The position numbers and the translations under genes were made by a program. Below the pieces are notes generated by a model. It was not told the origin of the DNA. It ran no database searches and was given only the letters and a program-made list of their open reading frames with translations. 64,000 nt of DNA, taken from contig CAKVBA010000003.1 of assembly GCA_934725305.1 (NCBI GenBank), positions 1-64,000 of the forward strand, read 5' to 3'. Shown piece by piece: positions 7,646 through 19,271 of this stretch. Source of the DNA: an uncultured Parabacteroides sp. Lineage in GTDB: Bacteria; Bacteroidota; Bacteroidia; Bacteroidales; Tannerellaceae. Within the stretch, counting starts at the first letter, position 1. Each line of letters starts with the position of its first letter.

Positions 7646-9268
7646 CTAATGTACAAATTTATTGTTTCTTTTGGGTACATCCTGTGTCTTTCTTTTCACC
7701 ACCTTGTAGATGTCGTCTTTGCTTTTGGGACGGATGTAGTCGAACCAGAAGAAGTCTTTCAAAGTCTTCTGCTCCGGTTTTAAATCGGGAATAGGCGTGA
7801 TGGTGCCTTGTGGATTGGGCCATATCTTCAGCTTGTCCAGCTTGTTTTCCTTGATCCAGATAGAGAGATAGCCACTCTTGGTGGAATTCATTCCTATCAT
7901 TGATCCATCTTTCTCGATGGGATAGAAGATAGACTCTGCATTACCTGCCACATCAATCTGTCTCACAGAGCGTCCATTGAAGTAGGCCTTCAGGTCATTT
8001 CCCCTCAGTTGGTCGAATGAAACACTATCAACCTGCTGTATGGCAAAGGCAAACTGTTTGATGTGGGCATGATCGATGGTGCTGTCGTTCATAAACACTT
8101 CGATGGTGTCTCCATAGAGTTGATACTGTTCGTTCCAGACTATAGGCTCTTTGAACATATACAAGATAGAATCTTTGGTGTTGAATTGCATAGAGTCACA
8201 AACGCCCTGCAGGTCTGTGCGGAAGAAGCGTACTCCATGAAACGCCTTGATCTCGCGATAGGTCGAGTCGATTGTCTCCATCTGTAGCGTATCGGCATGC
8301 AGGAAGAGCGTGTCTCCTTGGCTATATTCCAGGAAACGGGCACTGTCGGTTGCAAAGGCAAACTGGCGCTTCTCGTCGTAGAAGCCATAATTACCTTCGA
8401 GGATCACCTTTTGCAGCGTGTCGCGAATGCTCATGCTTCCGAATGCTTCACCGAACCCTGTGTTTCTGTTGTAGGCAATGGAATCACCCGTCAGAATGCG
8501 GTTGCCCGATGAAACCTCCGATTGGTCCAACAACATCGAAGTGTTGTTGATTGTGTCGTACCATCCGCGGGAAGAACGCACCACGCCACTGTCTGACACA
8601 ATGGTAGAAGGACCCAAGATGGTGGCAATCTTCGATACCGTGTTGTATTGCAGCGTATCCGAATAGAGTGTGAATTGTGGGTTTTCCAACCGCACACTGT
8701 CGTTGAACACCGCCAGTTTGGAGGTTGGAGAATATTGGCCATAGAATGAGGAAAGCTGATTCAGGGAATCGACAATCATACCTCCTTCAAAGTAGTAGCC
8801 GATGTTGAGGATTCGTTCATAGTTCAGACTGTCTGTAAAGAGAGTTACTTGCCCATTCTCCATGCGGACATTTTCACGCAGATAGGCTGTTTGGGCATCT
8901 CCGTCATAAAACAGATAGTTTCCATAGACAAACAGTGTGTCGCCCTGTTCCATGCGGACGTTGCTGAAGGCTTCGAGCGAGTTGGTCTTTTCAAAGAAAT
9001 AGGCACTGTCGCAATACATGTAGGCGCTGTCGTGGCGGAAACAGACATCTCCTGTCAATATTTGGGCATCTGCATTCATTTCCTTGTCAAAAGAGAGAGT
9101 GTTTGCATGTTCAAGATAGACCTTCGTTTTTGTCTGTTTTTCTTCAGGTTTCACCTGTTGAAGGCTATCTGTTGATACAACAATACTATCGTTGGTCTGT
9201 GCTTGCAGACAGAACAACGATAGCATCCATAGTATATAAGTCAGAGAGATTTTTACGGGTATTCTCAT
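7646..9268 (-). CDS. OstA/LptA-like periplasmic protein (LPS transport family)
   Basis: The 540-residue protein has an N-terminal signal peptide ending at about LQAQ (residue 24) and then long runs of beta-jellyroll-like repeats of the OstA type. Examples are GDVCFRHDSAYMYCDSAYFF and repeated segments of the form D-S-x-x-Y with alternating hydrophobic residues through about residue 450. In Proteobacteria LptA bridges inner-membrane LptBFGC and outer-membrane LptDE for lipopolysaccharide. The Bacteroidetes version is longer than LptA (about 185 aa), so it is called OstA-like. Its start overlaps the upstream SurA-like gene by ATGA. The grouping with periplasmic chaperones fits a role in outer-membrane assembly; lptB is at 22376 in the same window. 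Confidence 0.88.
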   Translation of the reverse strand: MRIPVKISLTYILWMLSLFCLQAQTNDSIVVSTDSLQQVKPEEKQTKTKVYLEHANTLSFDKEMNADAQILTGDVCFRHDSAYMYCDSAYFFEKTNSLEAFSNVRMEQGDTLFVYGNYLFYDGDAQTAYLRENVRMENGQVTLFTDSLNYERILNIGYYFEGGMIVDSLNQLSSFYGQYSPTSKLAVFNDSVRLENPQFTLYSDTLQYNTVSKIATILGPSTIVSDSGVVRSSRGWYDTINNTSMLLDQSEVSSGNRILTGDSIAYNRNTGFGEAFGSMSIRDTLQKVILEGNYGFYDEKRQFAFATDSARFLEYSQGDTLFLHADTLQMETIDSTYREIKAFHGVRFFRTDLQGVCDSMQFNTKDSILYMFKEPIVWNEQYQLYGDTIEVFMNDSTIDHAHIKQFAFAIQQVDSVSFDQLRGNDLKAYFNGRSVRQIDVAGNAESIFYPIEKDGSMIGMNSTKSGYLSIWIKENKLDKLKIWPNPQGTITPIPDLKPEQKTLKDFFWFDYIRPKSKDDIYKVVKRKTQDVPKRNNKFVH

Positions 9269-10626
9269 TTCTTAATCCATCCGGGATAACGGAAATCGCA
9301 ATTTTGCCAGCCATCGGCAATACGTATATAGGTTGTCTTTTGCTGTTTTACGATCCAGTTGTTTAGTAACTCTTCTCTTTTCTTGGCCTCTACAATCGAT
9401 TTCAAGGCCTGATAGTCGTCGGCAATGTTTGCCTTGTGACCTTCGGTACGAGCTTTCAGTTTCACGATAGCCACAACTTCCTTCTGCTTGTTGGTCAGCA
9501 TGGTGAAGGGTTTGGAGATTTCGCCTACCTTCATTTGGTAAACCACTTTACCAATCTCTTGTGGCAGCTCCTGCATCTCGAACTTAGGTGTGCCCATGTT
9601 ACCGCCTTCATAGTTCTGATTGACCATCAAACCTTTGTTGTTACGTGTATCTTTGTCTGCAGAGAGGAATGTCGCTGCCTCTTCGAAGGAGAACTTTTCG
9701 GCCTGTAAATCTCTGTATAGAGAGTCCATACGAGCGGTTGCATCATTTAACTCTTTTTCGGCCACTTTCGGCTTCAATAAGATGTGACGGCAGTTCAAGC
9801 GGTCGCCACGTTTTTCAATAAGCTGGATGATGTGGTAACCATATTCGGTCTGCACAATCTGAGAGACGCGTTTTGGATCTTTCAGGTTGAAGGCGATGTT
9901 GGCAAACTCTGGCAACAGCTGGCTTTTGCTCATGAATCCTAATTCACCACCGCGGGCTGCTGATCCGGGGTCTTCCGAATAAAGGCGAGCCAATGAAGAG
10001 AACTCCATCTTGCCGCTATGAATCTGTTCAGTGAAATCGCGCAGACGAGCCTTGATGGCGTCAGTCTCTTCAAACGGAATACGCGGTTCCATGGTGATGA
10101 TCTGCACTTCAACCGTAGTTGGAATATTAGGCAGACTGTCTTGAGACAGCGTGTTGAAATATTTACGCACCTCCGACGGAGTCAGCTTGATTTCTCCGAT
10201 CAGCTTCTGCTGCATCTGTTGCACAATCTGTTGTTCGCGAACCATCTCTTTACGTTCGTCCTTGATCTGAGAATATTTCTTGCTGAAATATTCTTCCAGT
10301 TTTTCACGTGAACCGATTTGGTTGATTGCATAGTTCATCCAGCGGTCCACCTCTTGGATTACCTGGTTTTCGCTCACTTCGATACTGTCAATCTTAGCCT
10401 GGTTCAGATAAAGCTTCTGAATAGCTATTTGTTCAGGGATGATGCAATAGGGATCACCATCGAAACGCTGTCCCTCGTTTTGCATGTACAAACGCTGAGT
10501 TTCTATATCCGAACGTAAAATAGCATCGTCTCCTACAACCCACACGATCTCATCAATTACATTTTCCTGGGCCATCATCACACAGGAACAGCAGGCAAGG
10601 AAGAATACAGTAAAAATCTTTTTCAT
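9265..10626 (-). CDS. SurA-type periplasmic peptidyl-prolyl isomerase/chaperone
   Basis: The 453-residue protein starts with a signal peptide (MKKIFTVFFLACCSCVMMAQ). A SurA-like N-terminal helical domain follows at about 25-165, with VDEI-type VIDEIVWVVGDDAILRSDIE. Then come a parvulin domain at about 172-285 (FSSLARLYSEDPGSAARGGELGF and YGYHIIQL) and a second, less conserved parvulin-like domain at about 285-395. SurA escorts unfolded outer-membrane proteins to the BAM complex. The start was set at 10626; an in-frame extension to 10656 overlaps the upstream gene and would spoil the signal peptide. It is followed directly by the OstA-like gene with a 4-bp overlap. Confidence 0.92.
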   Translation of the reverse strand: MKKIFTVFFLACCSCVMMAQENVIDEIVWVVGDDAILRSDIETQRLYMQNEGQRFDGDPYCIIPEQIAIQKLYLNQAKIDSIEVSENQVIQEVDRWMNYAINQIGSREKLEEYFSKKYSQIKDERKEMVREQQIVQQMQQKLIGEIKLTPSEVRKYFNTLSQDSLPNIPTTVEVQIITMEPRIPFEETDAIKARLRDFTEQIHSGKMEFSSLARLYSEDPGSAARGGELGFMSKSQLLPEFANIAFNLKDPKRVSQIVQTEYGYHIIQLIEKRGDRLNCRHILLKPKVAEKELNDATARMDSLYRDLQAEKFSFEEAATFLSADKDTRNNKGLMVNQNYEGGNMGTPKFEMQELPQEIGKVVYQMKVGEISKPFTMLTNKQKEVVAIVKLKARTEGHKANIADDYQALKSIVEAKKREELLNNWIVKQQKTTYIRIADGWQNCDFRYPGWIKK

Positions 10627-10652
10627 TATGTCTATCCTTTTATAAATATAAA

Positions 10653-11507
10653 TCACGGCTCGGCTTGAAATTTAACTACTCCGTTCCGGATCGCATCGTT
10701 ATATAAATCTTCTTCAAAATCTCGTAAAAACTTTACCTTTTGTTGGTTGACCAGCATCTCCTTAATCTGTGGAATCACATAGTCGTAAGGGATTATCGCA
10801 CCAACGGGAAGGTATTCTTTGATATTCAGCAGGTAACAATAACTACTGTCATTCAGTTCAATGAACTTATGCGTACGCAGATACTCCTTGGGATTGGCTA
10901 TCTGCATCGGTATATTGTCCATAACCTCTTCAAAATCGACCCATTTGTCGTAAAAGTAGTCATAAATACTGGCATTTTGAATACTATACTTCTCAATTTT
11001 TTCTATTGAGGATTCGTTGGTCGATTTATACCATTTTTTTACCTCTGCAAGTGAAGGCGCATCAATCGGTATCTTTAGGAACAGTCCTTTGATCAAGTTC
11101 TTATCCAGTATGAACTTTTTCTGGTTTGCCTCGTAATATTGCAACATGTCACTTTCGCGGATATTGTTTTCGAGTCTCTCTTTGATCAGGCGCTCCTGAT
11201 AGCGGTATTGAATTAATGAGTGTCGGTAGTTTTCAACCAGATGGTTGATCTCAGCCTTATCGTTCTCAAGATTGCGCAAGGCCACATCATAGACAAGAAT
11301 ATCTTTGATCCATTTCTTTGTGATACTCTCTGCCAGCAACATACTGTCGGCCGACGAGAAACCTAAGGGTATAAGTCGCTTCACCTCCGAACGTTTCAGA
11401 CTACGATCCTTGACTTTGACCAATATATCGGAGTCTTTAGCCGATTGTGTCCCATTGCAGGCACACATCAGAGTAGCACAGAATATGAATAAAAGGCCTA
11501 TTCTCAT
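10653..11507 (-). CDS. SurA N-domain-like lipoprotein
   Basis: The 284-residue protein begins with a lipoprotein signal (lipobox LMCAC, Cys at about residue 17). It has a SurA-like helical region with a 'VKVKDRSLKRSEV' start and a typical REN...YYEANQKKF arrangement, but no complete parvulin domain (no clear GGELG or GYHII motifs). It probably acts as a chaperone-only partner of the flanking PPIases. Gaps to neighbours are 13 bp upstream and 26 bp downstream, so it is co-transcribed. The assignment as a peptidyl-prolyl isomerase family member rests on the N-terminal resemblance and context. Confidence 0.75.
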   Translation of the reverse strand: MRIGLLFIFCATLMCACNGTQSAKDSDILVKVKDRSLKRSEVKRLIPLGFSSADSMLLAESITKKWIKDILVYDVALRNLENDKAEINHLVENYRHSLIQYRYQERLIKERLENNIRESDMLQYYEANQKKFILDKNLIKGLFLKIPIDAPSLAEVKKWYKSTNESSIEKIEKYSIQNASIYDYFYDKWVDFEEVMDNIPMQIANPKEYLRTHKFIELNDSSYCYLLNIKEYLPVGAIIPYDYVIPQIKEMLVNQQKVKFLRDFEEDLYNDAIRNGVVKFQAEP

Positions 11508-11520
11508 GTGTCGGATGTGT

Positions 11521-13095
11521 TTATTTACCTAGCTTTTTAATCAGCTTCCAGTTGATCTCTACCGGATACTTCTGATTCAGTTCTTTAATCCAAGCCTCTT
11601 CCAACTGTTTCTGTTCGGCAGCCGGTTTGTTCCAGATCTTCAGATTGCTGATTTCAAACAACAGCATACCGTCGCGATACTCCTGGACAAGGTGTTCATA
11701 TTCAGGATGCTTTGCCAGCAGGTTGTTCTGTTCGGAAGTGGTGATGATATCACGGATAAACAGATTGTACACTTCCCACATGAAATCACCGGCGTATGTC
11801 TTGGTAGAGAAGGGACAACGCTGTATATAATAGGCAAAATCATTCTGTAGAAAATCGGTTCCATCCAAATGCACTAAGACCTTTTTCATTGTCTTTGCTT
11901 TTTCGAAGAAAGAGCGCTGATCTGGGAAGTCCTCGTTGCACAATGCCTGCAGTTCAGCGTATGCTTCAGGATAGAAATGGTAGCCATACTCTTTCTTTAG
12001 CTTTTCGTCAAACGCCTTGTATAGGTCGAAGTTATGTTCGCATTGTCCCATTTGCTGTATCAGTGACACTTTGACCTTCTCGAATGAAGGGCGTTCTTTC
12101 TTGGCAATAAGTTTGATGATGTGGTAGCCAAAAGGAGTCTCGATGATGTCAGAAACTTCTCCCGGAGTCTGCAGGGCAAAAGCGGCTGTCTCAAACGGCT
12201 CAATCATGACGCCCGGACCAAATTCTGGCAGATTGCCGCCTTTGATACTCGACTCTTTGTCGTCTGAATATTGTTTGGCAACGGTCGCAAAGTCTTCTCC
12301 GGCTTTGATCTTCTGTTGTACCTCTTTTGCACGTTTCAGCGTTCCCTCTTTGTCAACTATATGGCCGGTTGAATCTTTGGGAAAAGCCAGCAAAATATGA
12401 GAAACCTGTACCAATCCCGGATGTGGGTGGCGATTATGGACCAGAATCAGATGAAAACCCAGCTTGGTGCGAATAGGTTTTGATACCTGTCCGATCGGGA
12501 GAGTATAGACAGCCTCTTCAAAGGCTTTAATAGTTTGCATGGGTTGCAGACAATGTACATACTCATAGGCGATATGTTCTTTGTCCTGCTCAAAAAGAGC
12601 TTTGCCAACAGTGTCAAGGTTTTCTCCTTTCTGCAGACGGTTATATATCTTCATAGCTTCTTGATACACGGCAACGGTATCTTTGGTCAATGTCTTTTCG
12701 GGCAAACGGAAGAGAATATGGCTCAGTTCTACTGTCTTTTCTCCTCTGTCATAAATTACTTTGGCAGCAGCCTCTTCTGCCTTTTTGTCTGATAGAAAAC
12801 TTTGCAGAAGCTGGCCTTGATAGACATTGAGTTCGTTTTTGAAAGTCTGTTTCTTGTCTAACCCTACCGCTTCAGCATCTGCCACTTTCAATTTGAAGTT
12901 CTTAAACAATTCGACATACTCTTCTTTTGACTTCTTGTCTTTCAGGTTGACCTCGCCGTTTTTCTGAGCAATGAACAGAAACTCAGAAAGACTGATCGGT
13001 TTGCCTGCAACGACCATGATTACGGAATCTGGTAGATTATTGGAAAATCCTGTTAAAGAGAAAAATAGAAGAATTGATATCAATACCTTTTTCAT
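11521..13095 (-). CDS. Peptidyl-prolyl cis-trans isomerase with two parvulin domains
   Basis: The 524-residue exported protein has a signal peptide (residues about 1-20), an N-terminal helical domain, and two parvulin domains at about 120-225 (VELSHILFRLP ... LGFHLILVH) and 230-335 (VSHILLAFP ... GGNLPEFG ... FGYHIIKL). A long C-terminal helical domain of about 190 residues follows, ending at an IKKLGK tail. It is the first gene of the six-gene folding/OstA/mutL operon. The ATG at 13095 is chosen because it starts the signal peptide; the extension to 13125 adds a non-signal-like stretch. A CAAAAATA box (TATTTTTG on the minus strand, 13127-13134) is a weak promoter candidate, because its TTG at 13158-13160 gives a 23-nt spacer. 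Confidence 0.9.
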   Translation of the reverse strand: MKKVLISILLFFSLTGFSNNLPDSVIMVVAGKPISLSEFLFIAQKNGEVNLKDKKSKEEYVELFKNFKLKVADAEAVGLDKKQTFKNELNVYQGQLLQSFLSDKKAEEAAAKVIYDRGEKTVELSHILFRLPEKTLTKDTVAVYQEAMKIYNRLQKGENLDTVGKALFEQDKEHIAYEYVHCLQPMQTIKAFEEAVYTLPIGQVSKPIRTKLGFHLILVHNRHPHPGLVQVSHILLAFPKDSTGHIVDKEGTLKRAKEVQQKIKAGEDFATVAKQYSDDKESSIKGGNLPEFGPGVMIEPFETAAFALQTPGEVSDIIETPFGYHIIKLIAKKERPSFEKVKVSLIQQMGQCEHNFDLYKAFDEKLKKEYGYHFYPEAYAELQALCNEDFPDQRSFFEKAKTMKKVLVHLDGTDFLQNDFAYYIQRCPFSTKTYAGDFMWEVYNLFIRDIITTSEQNNLLAKHPEYEHLVQEYRDGMLLFEISNLKIWNKPAAEQKQLEEAWIKELNQKYPVEINWKLIKKLGK

Positions 13096-13218
13096 CTGAA
13101 TTCTAATTATACTATGAATGTACATACAAAAATAACACTAATCTAACGGATAGCAGACAAGAAAAGTGTGCTATCCTATTAAATTAGTGTTTTTTATAAT
13201 ATGAGAACCTCGTAGAGA

Positions 13219-14799
<1,581 letters not shown>

Positions 14800-14865
14800 T
14801 TATAAATGCAAACTGCTGTCGGCTTATCCTCATCGCCTTGCATTTTACTAATTCTGGCGCATCTA

Positions 14866-14910
14866 AAAAGGGGCTGCATCAAAAACAAACATCTTGATGC
14901 AGCCCCTTTT
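14866..14910 (-). terminator. Rho-independent terminator after recQ
   Basis: AAAAGGGGCTGCATCAA pairs with TTGATGCAGCCCCTTTT. On the minus strand the stem is followed by a T run, placing it 17 bp after the recQ stop. Confidence 0.85.
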
Positions 14911-14926
14911 GATTCGTTGTTATCTA

Positions 14927-17107
14927 TTAATTGGCCATTTCAGACAAGAACTTGATGCGTACCAGACGGATCTCATCTTCGGTGTAGTCGCCACCCAGCT
15001 CTTCGATAGCATCTTCGAGATCGTCTGTCTCTGAATCTTTGAAGTATTCATAGATGTCTTCGATATGATCTTCGTCCATGACATCATTCAAGAAATAGTC
15101 GATGTTGATGCGAGTGCCTGAGTAAACAATCGCTTCGATCTCATCCAGCAGTTCGCCAAACTCCAAACCATTGGTAATGGCAATCTCGTCTAAAGCCACC
15201 TTGCGGTCGATGCGTTGGATGATGGATACTTTCAGTTTTGACTTGTTAGCAACTGTGCGTACACGTAGATCTTCCGGACGTTCAATCTCGTTCTCTTCGA
15301 CGTGCTTTTTGATAAGCTCGATAAATTCTTTGCCATAGCGTTTGGCCTTGCCAGCGCCCACACCCGGAATATTCTGCAACTCATCCAATGTGATAGGGTA
15401 GGTTGTTGCCATTGCTTCTAATGAAGGATCTTGGAAGATCACGAAAGGAGGAACCTCTAACCGCTTTGACAATTTCTTTCTAAGATCTTTCATCATTGAA
15501 TAGAGCACAGGGTCAACTGCACAAGATGCACCTCCGCGTACCGGAACTTCTTCTTCCTCCTCTTCGAACTCATTGTCTTCAGTAATCTTGAAGGATACAG
15601 GCTTGTTGAAGAACTCTTTACCTTTCGGTGTGATCTTGAGCAGACCATAGTTCTCGATATCTTTAGTCAGATAACCGGCAATCAGGGCCTGGCGGATCAC
15701 TGCATTCCAAGTTTTTTCCTCTTCATCCTGTCCCGAGGCAAAAACTTCCAGTTCATTATGTTTATACGATTGTATTTCGGATGTCTCATTACCGACCAGC
15801 ATGTTTACGATATAGTCGGCCTTAAATTTCTCTTTCAGGGTGCTTACAACTTCAAGCACAGCACTTAATAATTCTTTCGCTTCCACTTTTTTCTTGGGAT
15901 TCAAACAATTATCACAATTACCGCAATTATCTTGCAGGTATTCTTCACCGAAATAGTGCAACAACACCTTGCGGCGGCACACCGATGTCTCGGCATACGC
16001 AGCCGTTTCCAAAAGCAACTGTTTTCCTATTTCCTGTTCGGCAACCGGTTTGCCTTGCATAAATTTTTCCAGCTTCTGCAGGTCTTTATAGGCATAGAAG
16101 GCGATACATTTTCCCTCGCCGCCATCGCGACCCGCACGACCGGTTTCTTGGTAATATCCTTCGAGGCTCTTAGGTATATCATAATGTATGACATAGCGCA
16201 CATCCGGCTTGTCGATGCCCATACCAAATGCAATGGTGGCTACAATGACGTCAACCTCTTCCATAAGGAATGCATCCTGATTGGCAGAGCGCACTTGTGA
16301 GTCCATACCTGCATGATAGGGAAGAGCTTTGATGCCGTTGGCTTTCAGAATGTCGGCAAACTCTTCCACTTTTTTGCGGCTCAGGCAATAGATGATACCC
16401 GATTTACCTTCGTTGGATTTGATGAATTTTATAATATCACGGTCTATATTGACCCCTTTCGGACGAACTTCATAATACAAGTTGGAGCGGTTGAAGGATG
16501 ATTTAAATACGGTAGCATCCGTCATGCCCAGATTCTTTTGGATATCATGCTGCACTTTGGGTGTAGCGGTAGCTGTCAGTGCAATCAACGGACGTTTGCC
16601 AATCTCATTGATGATGGGACGGATACGTCGGTATTCAGGGCGGAAGTCGTGTCCCCATTCCGATATACAGTGTGCTTCGTCAACCGCATAGAATGAGATT
16701 TTCACCTGGCGCAGGAATTCGACATTCTCTTCTTTGGTGAGCGACTCGGGTGCTACATATAATAATTTGGTATGGCCTGCTAATATATCACTCTTAACTT
16801 GGTCGATTGCAGATTTGTTGAGTGAAGAGTTGATAAAGTGAGCCACTCCATTTTCTTCGCTAAAGTTACGCATGGCATCGACCTGATTTTTCATCAGGGC
16901 AATTAGGGGAGAGATTACGATTGCAGTCCCTTCCATCATTAAAGAGGGAAGTTGGTAACACAAAGATTTTCCTCCGCCTGTCGGCATCAGAACAAAAGTG
17001 TCATTCCCTGCCAGCACATTTTCAATGATTGCCTTTTGATTACCTTTAAAGGTGTCAAAGCCAAAATGCTTTTTCAGCTGCTCGGTCAAATTATCCTTCT
17101 TTGCCAT
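14927..17107 (-). CDS. recQ: ATP-dependent DNA helicase RecQ
   Basis: The 726-residue protein has a superfamily 2 helicase core with Walker A PTGGGKS (about 42-48) and a DEAH box (143-146). A zinc-binding RecQ-Ct region follows (cysteines in VCRRKVLLHYFGE and DNCGNCDNC, about 377-403), then an RQC domain and an HRDC domain (about 520-600, with ATTYPITLDELQNIPGVG). It also carries an acidic C-terminal extension rich in Asp and Glu. RecQ unwinds recombination and stalled-fork intermediates 3'-5'. It is 31 bp downstream of clpX and is probably transcribed with clpP-clpX. Confidence 0.95.
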   Translation of the reverse strand: MAKKDNLTEQLKKHFGFDTFKGNQKAIIENVLAGNDTFVLMPTGGGKSLCYQLPSLMMEGTAIVISPLIALMKNQVDAMRNFSEENGVAHFINSSLNKSAIDQVKSDILAGHTKLLYVAPESLTKEENVEFLRQVKISFYAVDEAHCISEWGHDFRPEYRRIRPIINEIGKRPLIALTATATPKVQHDIQKNLGMTDATVFKSSFNRSNLYYEVRPKGVNIDRDIIKFIKSNEGKSGIIYCLSRKKVEEFADILKANGIKALPYHAGMDSQVRSANQDAFLMEEVDVIVATIAFGMGIDKPDVRYVIHYDIPKSLEGYYQETGRAGRDGGEGKCIAFYAYKDLQKLEKFMQGKPVAEQEIGKQLLLETAAYAETSVCRRKVLLHYFGEEYLQDNCGNCDNCLNPKKKVEAKELLSAVLEVVSTLKEKFKADYIVNMLVGNETSEIQSYKHNELEVFASGQDEEEKTWNAVIRQALIAGYLTKDIENYGLLKITPKGKEFFNKPVSFKITEDNEFEEEEEEVPVRGGASCAVDPVLYSMMKDLRKKLSKRLEVPPFVIFQDPSLEAMATTYPITLDELQNIPGVGAGKAKRYGKEFIELIKKHVEENEIERPEDLRVRTVANKSKLKVSIIQRIDRKVALDEIAITNGLEFGELLDEIEAIVYSGTRINIDYFLNDVMDEDHIEDIYEYFKDSETDDLEDAIEELGGDYTEDEIRLVRIKFLSEMAN

Positions 17108-17138
17108 ACTCGTATTTGTTTTTAATAACCGTTTTACA

Positions 17139-18371
17139 TCAAGCGATCTGTAAACGATTTACGTCCGATTTGTTAAATTTATCTTTCGCATACTCCAAAG
17201 TGATTTGAAGCTTTTTCTTTTTTTCTGACGGCATGCTATACATTGCATCCATCATCACAGCCTCTACGATAGAGCGTAATCCGCGAGCTCCTAGTTTAAA
17301 CTCTAATGCTTTGTCCACGATGAACTCATATACATCCTCGTCAAATGATAGTTTGATGCCGTCCATATCAAACAGTTTGATGTACTGTTTGATGATTGAG
17401 TTCTTGGGTTCGGTCAGAATGCTGCGAAGCGTGCTTCTGTCCAGCGGGTTTAAATAGGTCAGGATAGGCAGACGTCCGATAATCTCAGGAATCAGACCAA
17501 ACGACTTCAAGTCTGTCGGTGTGATATACTTTAATAGATTATCGCGGTCAACAGTTGCCGTGTCAATACTGGCAGCATATCCTACTACTCGTGTGTTCAA
17601 TCGTTGAGCAATTTTCTTCTCTATTCCATCGAAAGCTCCTCCGCAGATAAATAGAATGTTCTTGGTGTCAACCGGGATCATTTTCTGTTCGGGGTGTTTG
17701 CGTCCTCCTTGTGGCGGAACATTCACAATAGAACCCTCTAACAGTTTTAGCAGACCTTGTTGAACACCTTCTCCACTTACGTCGCGTGTAATGGAAGGGT
17801 TGTCACTTTTGCGGGCAATCTTATCAATCTCATCAATGAAGACAATACCTCGCTGGGCAGCATCCACGTCATAGTCGGCAGCTTGCAGCAGGCGTGTCAG
17901 AATGCTTTCAATATCTTCACCCACATAACCGGCTTCGGTTAATACGGTTGCATCTACAATGGTGAACGGCACATGCAGCAGTTTGGCTATCGTACGTGCC
18001 AAGAGAGTCTTGCCTGTACCTGTTGCGCCTACCATAATGATGTTTGACTTCTCGATTTCCACGTCATCTTCAGTCTTCTTTTGCAGCAATCGTTTATAAT
18101 GGTTATAAACCGATACCGACAGATAACGTTTGGCATCGTCTTGTCCAATCACATATTGGTCGAGAAAAGTCTTGATGTCGATTGGTTTTGGCAGGTCTTT
18201 CTGGTTCAGTCCCAATTCAGACTTGCTCTTTTCATCCAGCTGCTCTTTGACGATTTCATAAGCCTGCTTGGTACATTCGTCGCAGATACATCCTGAGATG
18301 CCATTGATTAGCAATTTGACTTCGCGACTGCTTCTTCCACAAAATGTACATATGTTGCCTGATTTGGCCAT
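17139..18371 (-). CDS. clpX: ATP-dependent Clp protease ATP-binding subunit ClpX
   Basis: The 410-residue AAA+ unfoldase feeds substrates to ClpP. The N-terminal zinc-binding domain has Cys8, Cys11, Cys30 and Cys33. Walker A is GATGTGKT (115-122), Walker B is [10 protein letters not shown], and the GYVGEDVES-like pore-region segment reads GYVGEDIES. The ClpP-contacting IGF-type loop is not obvious at a glance and was not located with confidence. It is 16 bp after clpP and 31 bp before recQ. Length is standard. Confidence 0.97.
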   Translation of the reverse strand: MAKSGNICTFCGRSSREVKLLINGISGCICDECTKQAYEIVKEQLDEKSKSELGLNQKDLPKPIDIKTFLDQYVIGQDDAKRYLSVSVYNHYKRLLQKKTEDDVEIEKSNIIMVGATGTGKTLLARTIAKLLHVPFTIVDATVLTEAGYVGEDIESILTRLLQAADYDVDAAQRGIVFIDEIDKIARKSDNPSITRDVSGEGVQQGLLKLLEGSIVNVPPQGGRKHPEQKMIPVDTKNILFICGGAFDGIEKKIAQRLNTRVVGYAASIDTATVDRDNLLKYITPTDLKSFGLIPEIIGRLPILTYLNPLDRSTLRSILTEPKNSIIKQYIKLFDMDGIKLSFDEDVYEFIVDKALEFKLGARGLRSIVEAVMMDAMYSMPSEKKKKLQITLEYAKDKFNKSDVNRLQIA

Positions 18372-18387
18372 ATCTTATATCTTTATT

Positions 18388-19050
18388 TTATTTACGCATT
18401 AAGATTGAGTCAATCATACCATATTCTTTAGCCTCTTCCGATGTCATCCAATAGTCACGGTCACTATCTCTTTCTACATCCTCGAAAGGTTTGCCAGAGT
18501 GAGTAGAGATAATAGTATATAGTTCTTTTTTGACTTTTAAGATTTCACGTGCAGTGATTTCGATATCAGAAGCCTGACCCTGAACGCCACCCAGTGGCTG
18601 ATGAATCATCACGCGAGAGTGTTTCAGCGCAAAACGTTTGCCCTTGGTTCCGGCAACCAAAAGCACAGAAGCCATAGAGGCCGCTATGCCGGTGCAGATG
18701 GTTGATACATCAGAATTAATAAACTGCATAGTGTCGTAGATGCCGTATCCTGCATAAACCGATCCACCCGGTGAGTTGATATAGATTGATATGTCTTTTC
18801 CGGGATCACAAGAATCCAGATACAGAAGTTGTGCTTGGATGACATTTGCTGTATAATCGTCTATTTGTGTTCCTAAAAAGATGATACGGTCCATCATCAG
18901 TCGCGAGAAAACATCCATCTGCGCTACATTCAGTTGGCGTTCTTCAATAATCGTCGGAGATATGTAACTGCTGGAAATGTTCATGTAGCTGTCGAGAGCC
19001 GTCCCACTCATTCCCAAATGTTTTGTCGCATACTTTCTAAAATCTTCCAT
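18388..19050 (-). CDS. clpP: ATP-dependent Clp protease proteolytic subunit ClpP
   Basis: The 220-residue serine peptidase forms the tetradecameric proteolytic chamber of ClpXP. The catalytic Ser125 lies in GIAASMAS and His150 in HSRVMIHQP; the third residue, Asp, is expected near 199. [14 protein letters not shown] is the oligomer/active-site block. The N-terminus is about 25 residues longer than the mature E. coli enzyme, consistent with a processed propeptide. It leads the clpP-clpX-recQ operon, driven by the promoter at 19124-19155. Confidence 0.97.
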   Translation of the reverse strand: MEDFRKYATKHLGMSGTALDSYMNISSSYISPTIIEERQLNVAQMDVFSRLMMDRIIFLGTQIDDYTANVIQAQLLYLDSCDPGKDISIYINSPGGSVYAGYGIYDTMQFINSDVSTICTGIAASMASVLLVAGTKGKRFALKHSRVMIHQPLGGVQGQASDIEITAREILKVKKELYTIISTHSGKPFEDVERDSDRDYWMTSEEAKEYGMIDSILMRK

Positions 19051-19088
19051 AATTTTTTAATGTGTGTATTTTATTCCGTGAAGACGTA

Positions 19089-19200
19089 AAAAAGGGATTC
19101 CCCTCTAATAACATAACGGATAACAAAGTTATAAATAAATTTCTGAAAGAAACAATTTATTTATGCCGCTACATTATTTTTTAGAGAGAGATCCCTTTTT
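19089..19200 (-). terminator. Long-loop tig terminator enclosing the clpP promoter
   Basis: Read on the minus strand, AAAAAGGGAT...CTCTAA (19200-19181) can pair with TTAGAG...ATCCCTTTTTT (19108-19088) around a loop of about 70 nt, ending in a T run. It follows tig by about 70 bp. The clpP promoter lies inside the loop, and the 3' arm alone still contains a small GGGGAATCCC hairpin with a T6 tail at the start of the clpP leader. The pairing is seen in the sequence; the termination role is inference. Confidence 0.5.
19124..19155 (-). promoter_or_regulatory. clpP-clpX-recQ promoter
   Basis: On the minus strand TTG (19155-19153) and TAACTTTG (19131-19124) are 21 nt apart, matching the Bacteroidetes consensus. 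It leaves a leader of about 65 nt before clpP. Confidence 0.65.
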
Positions 19201-19271
19201 ATCGGATAGGAGACAGTGTGTCGGAATTGATAAATCGTTTTGACACACCTTCCTTATTCTAAACAGCTATC

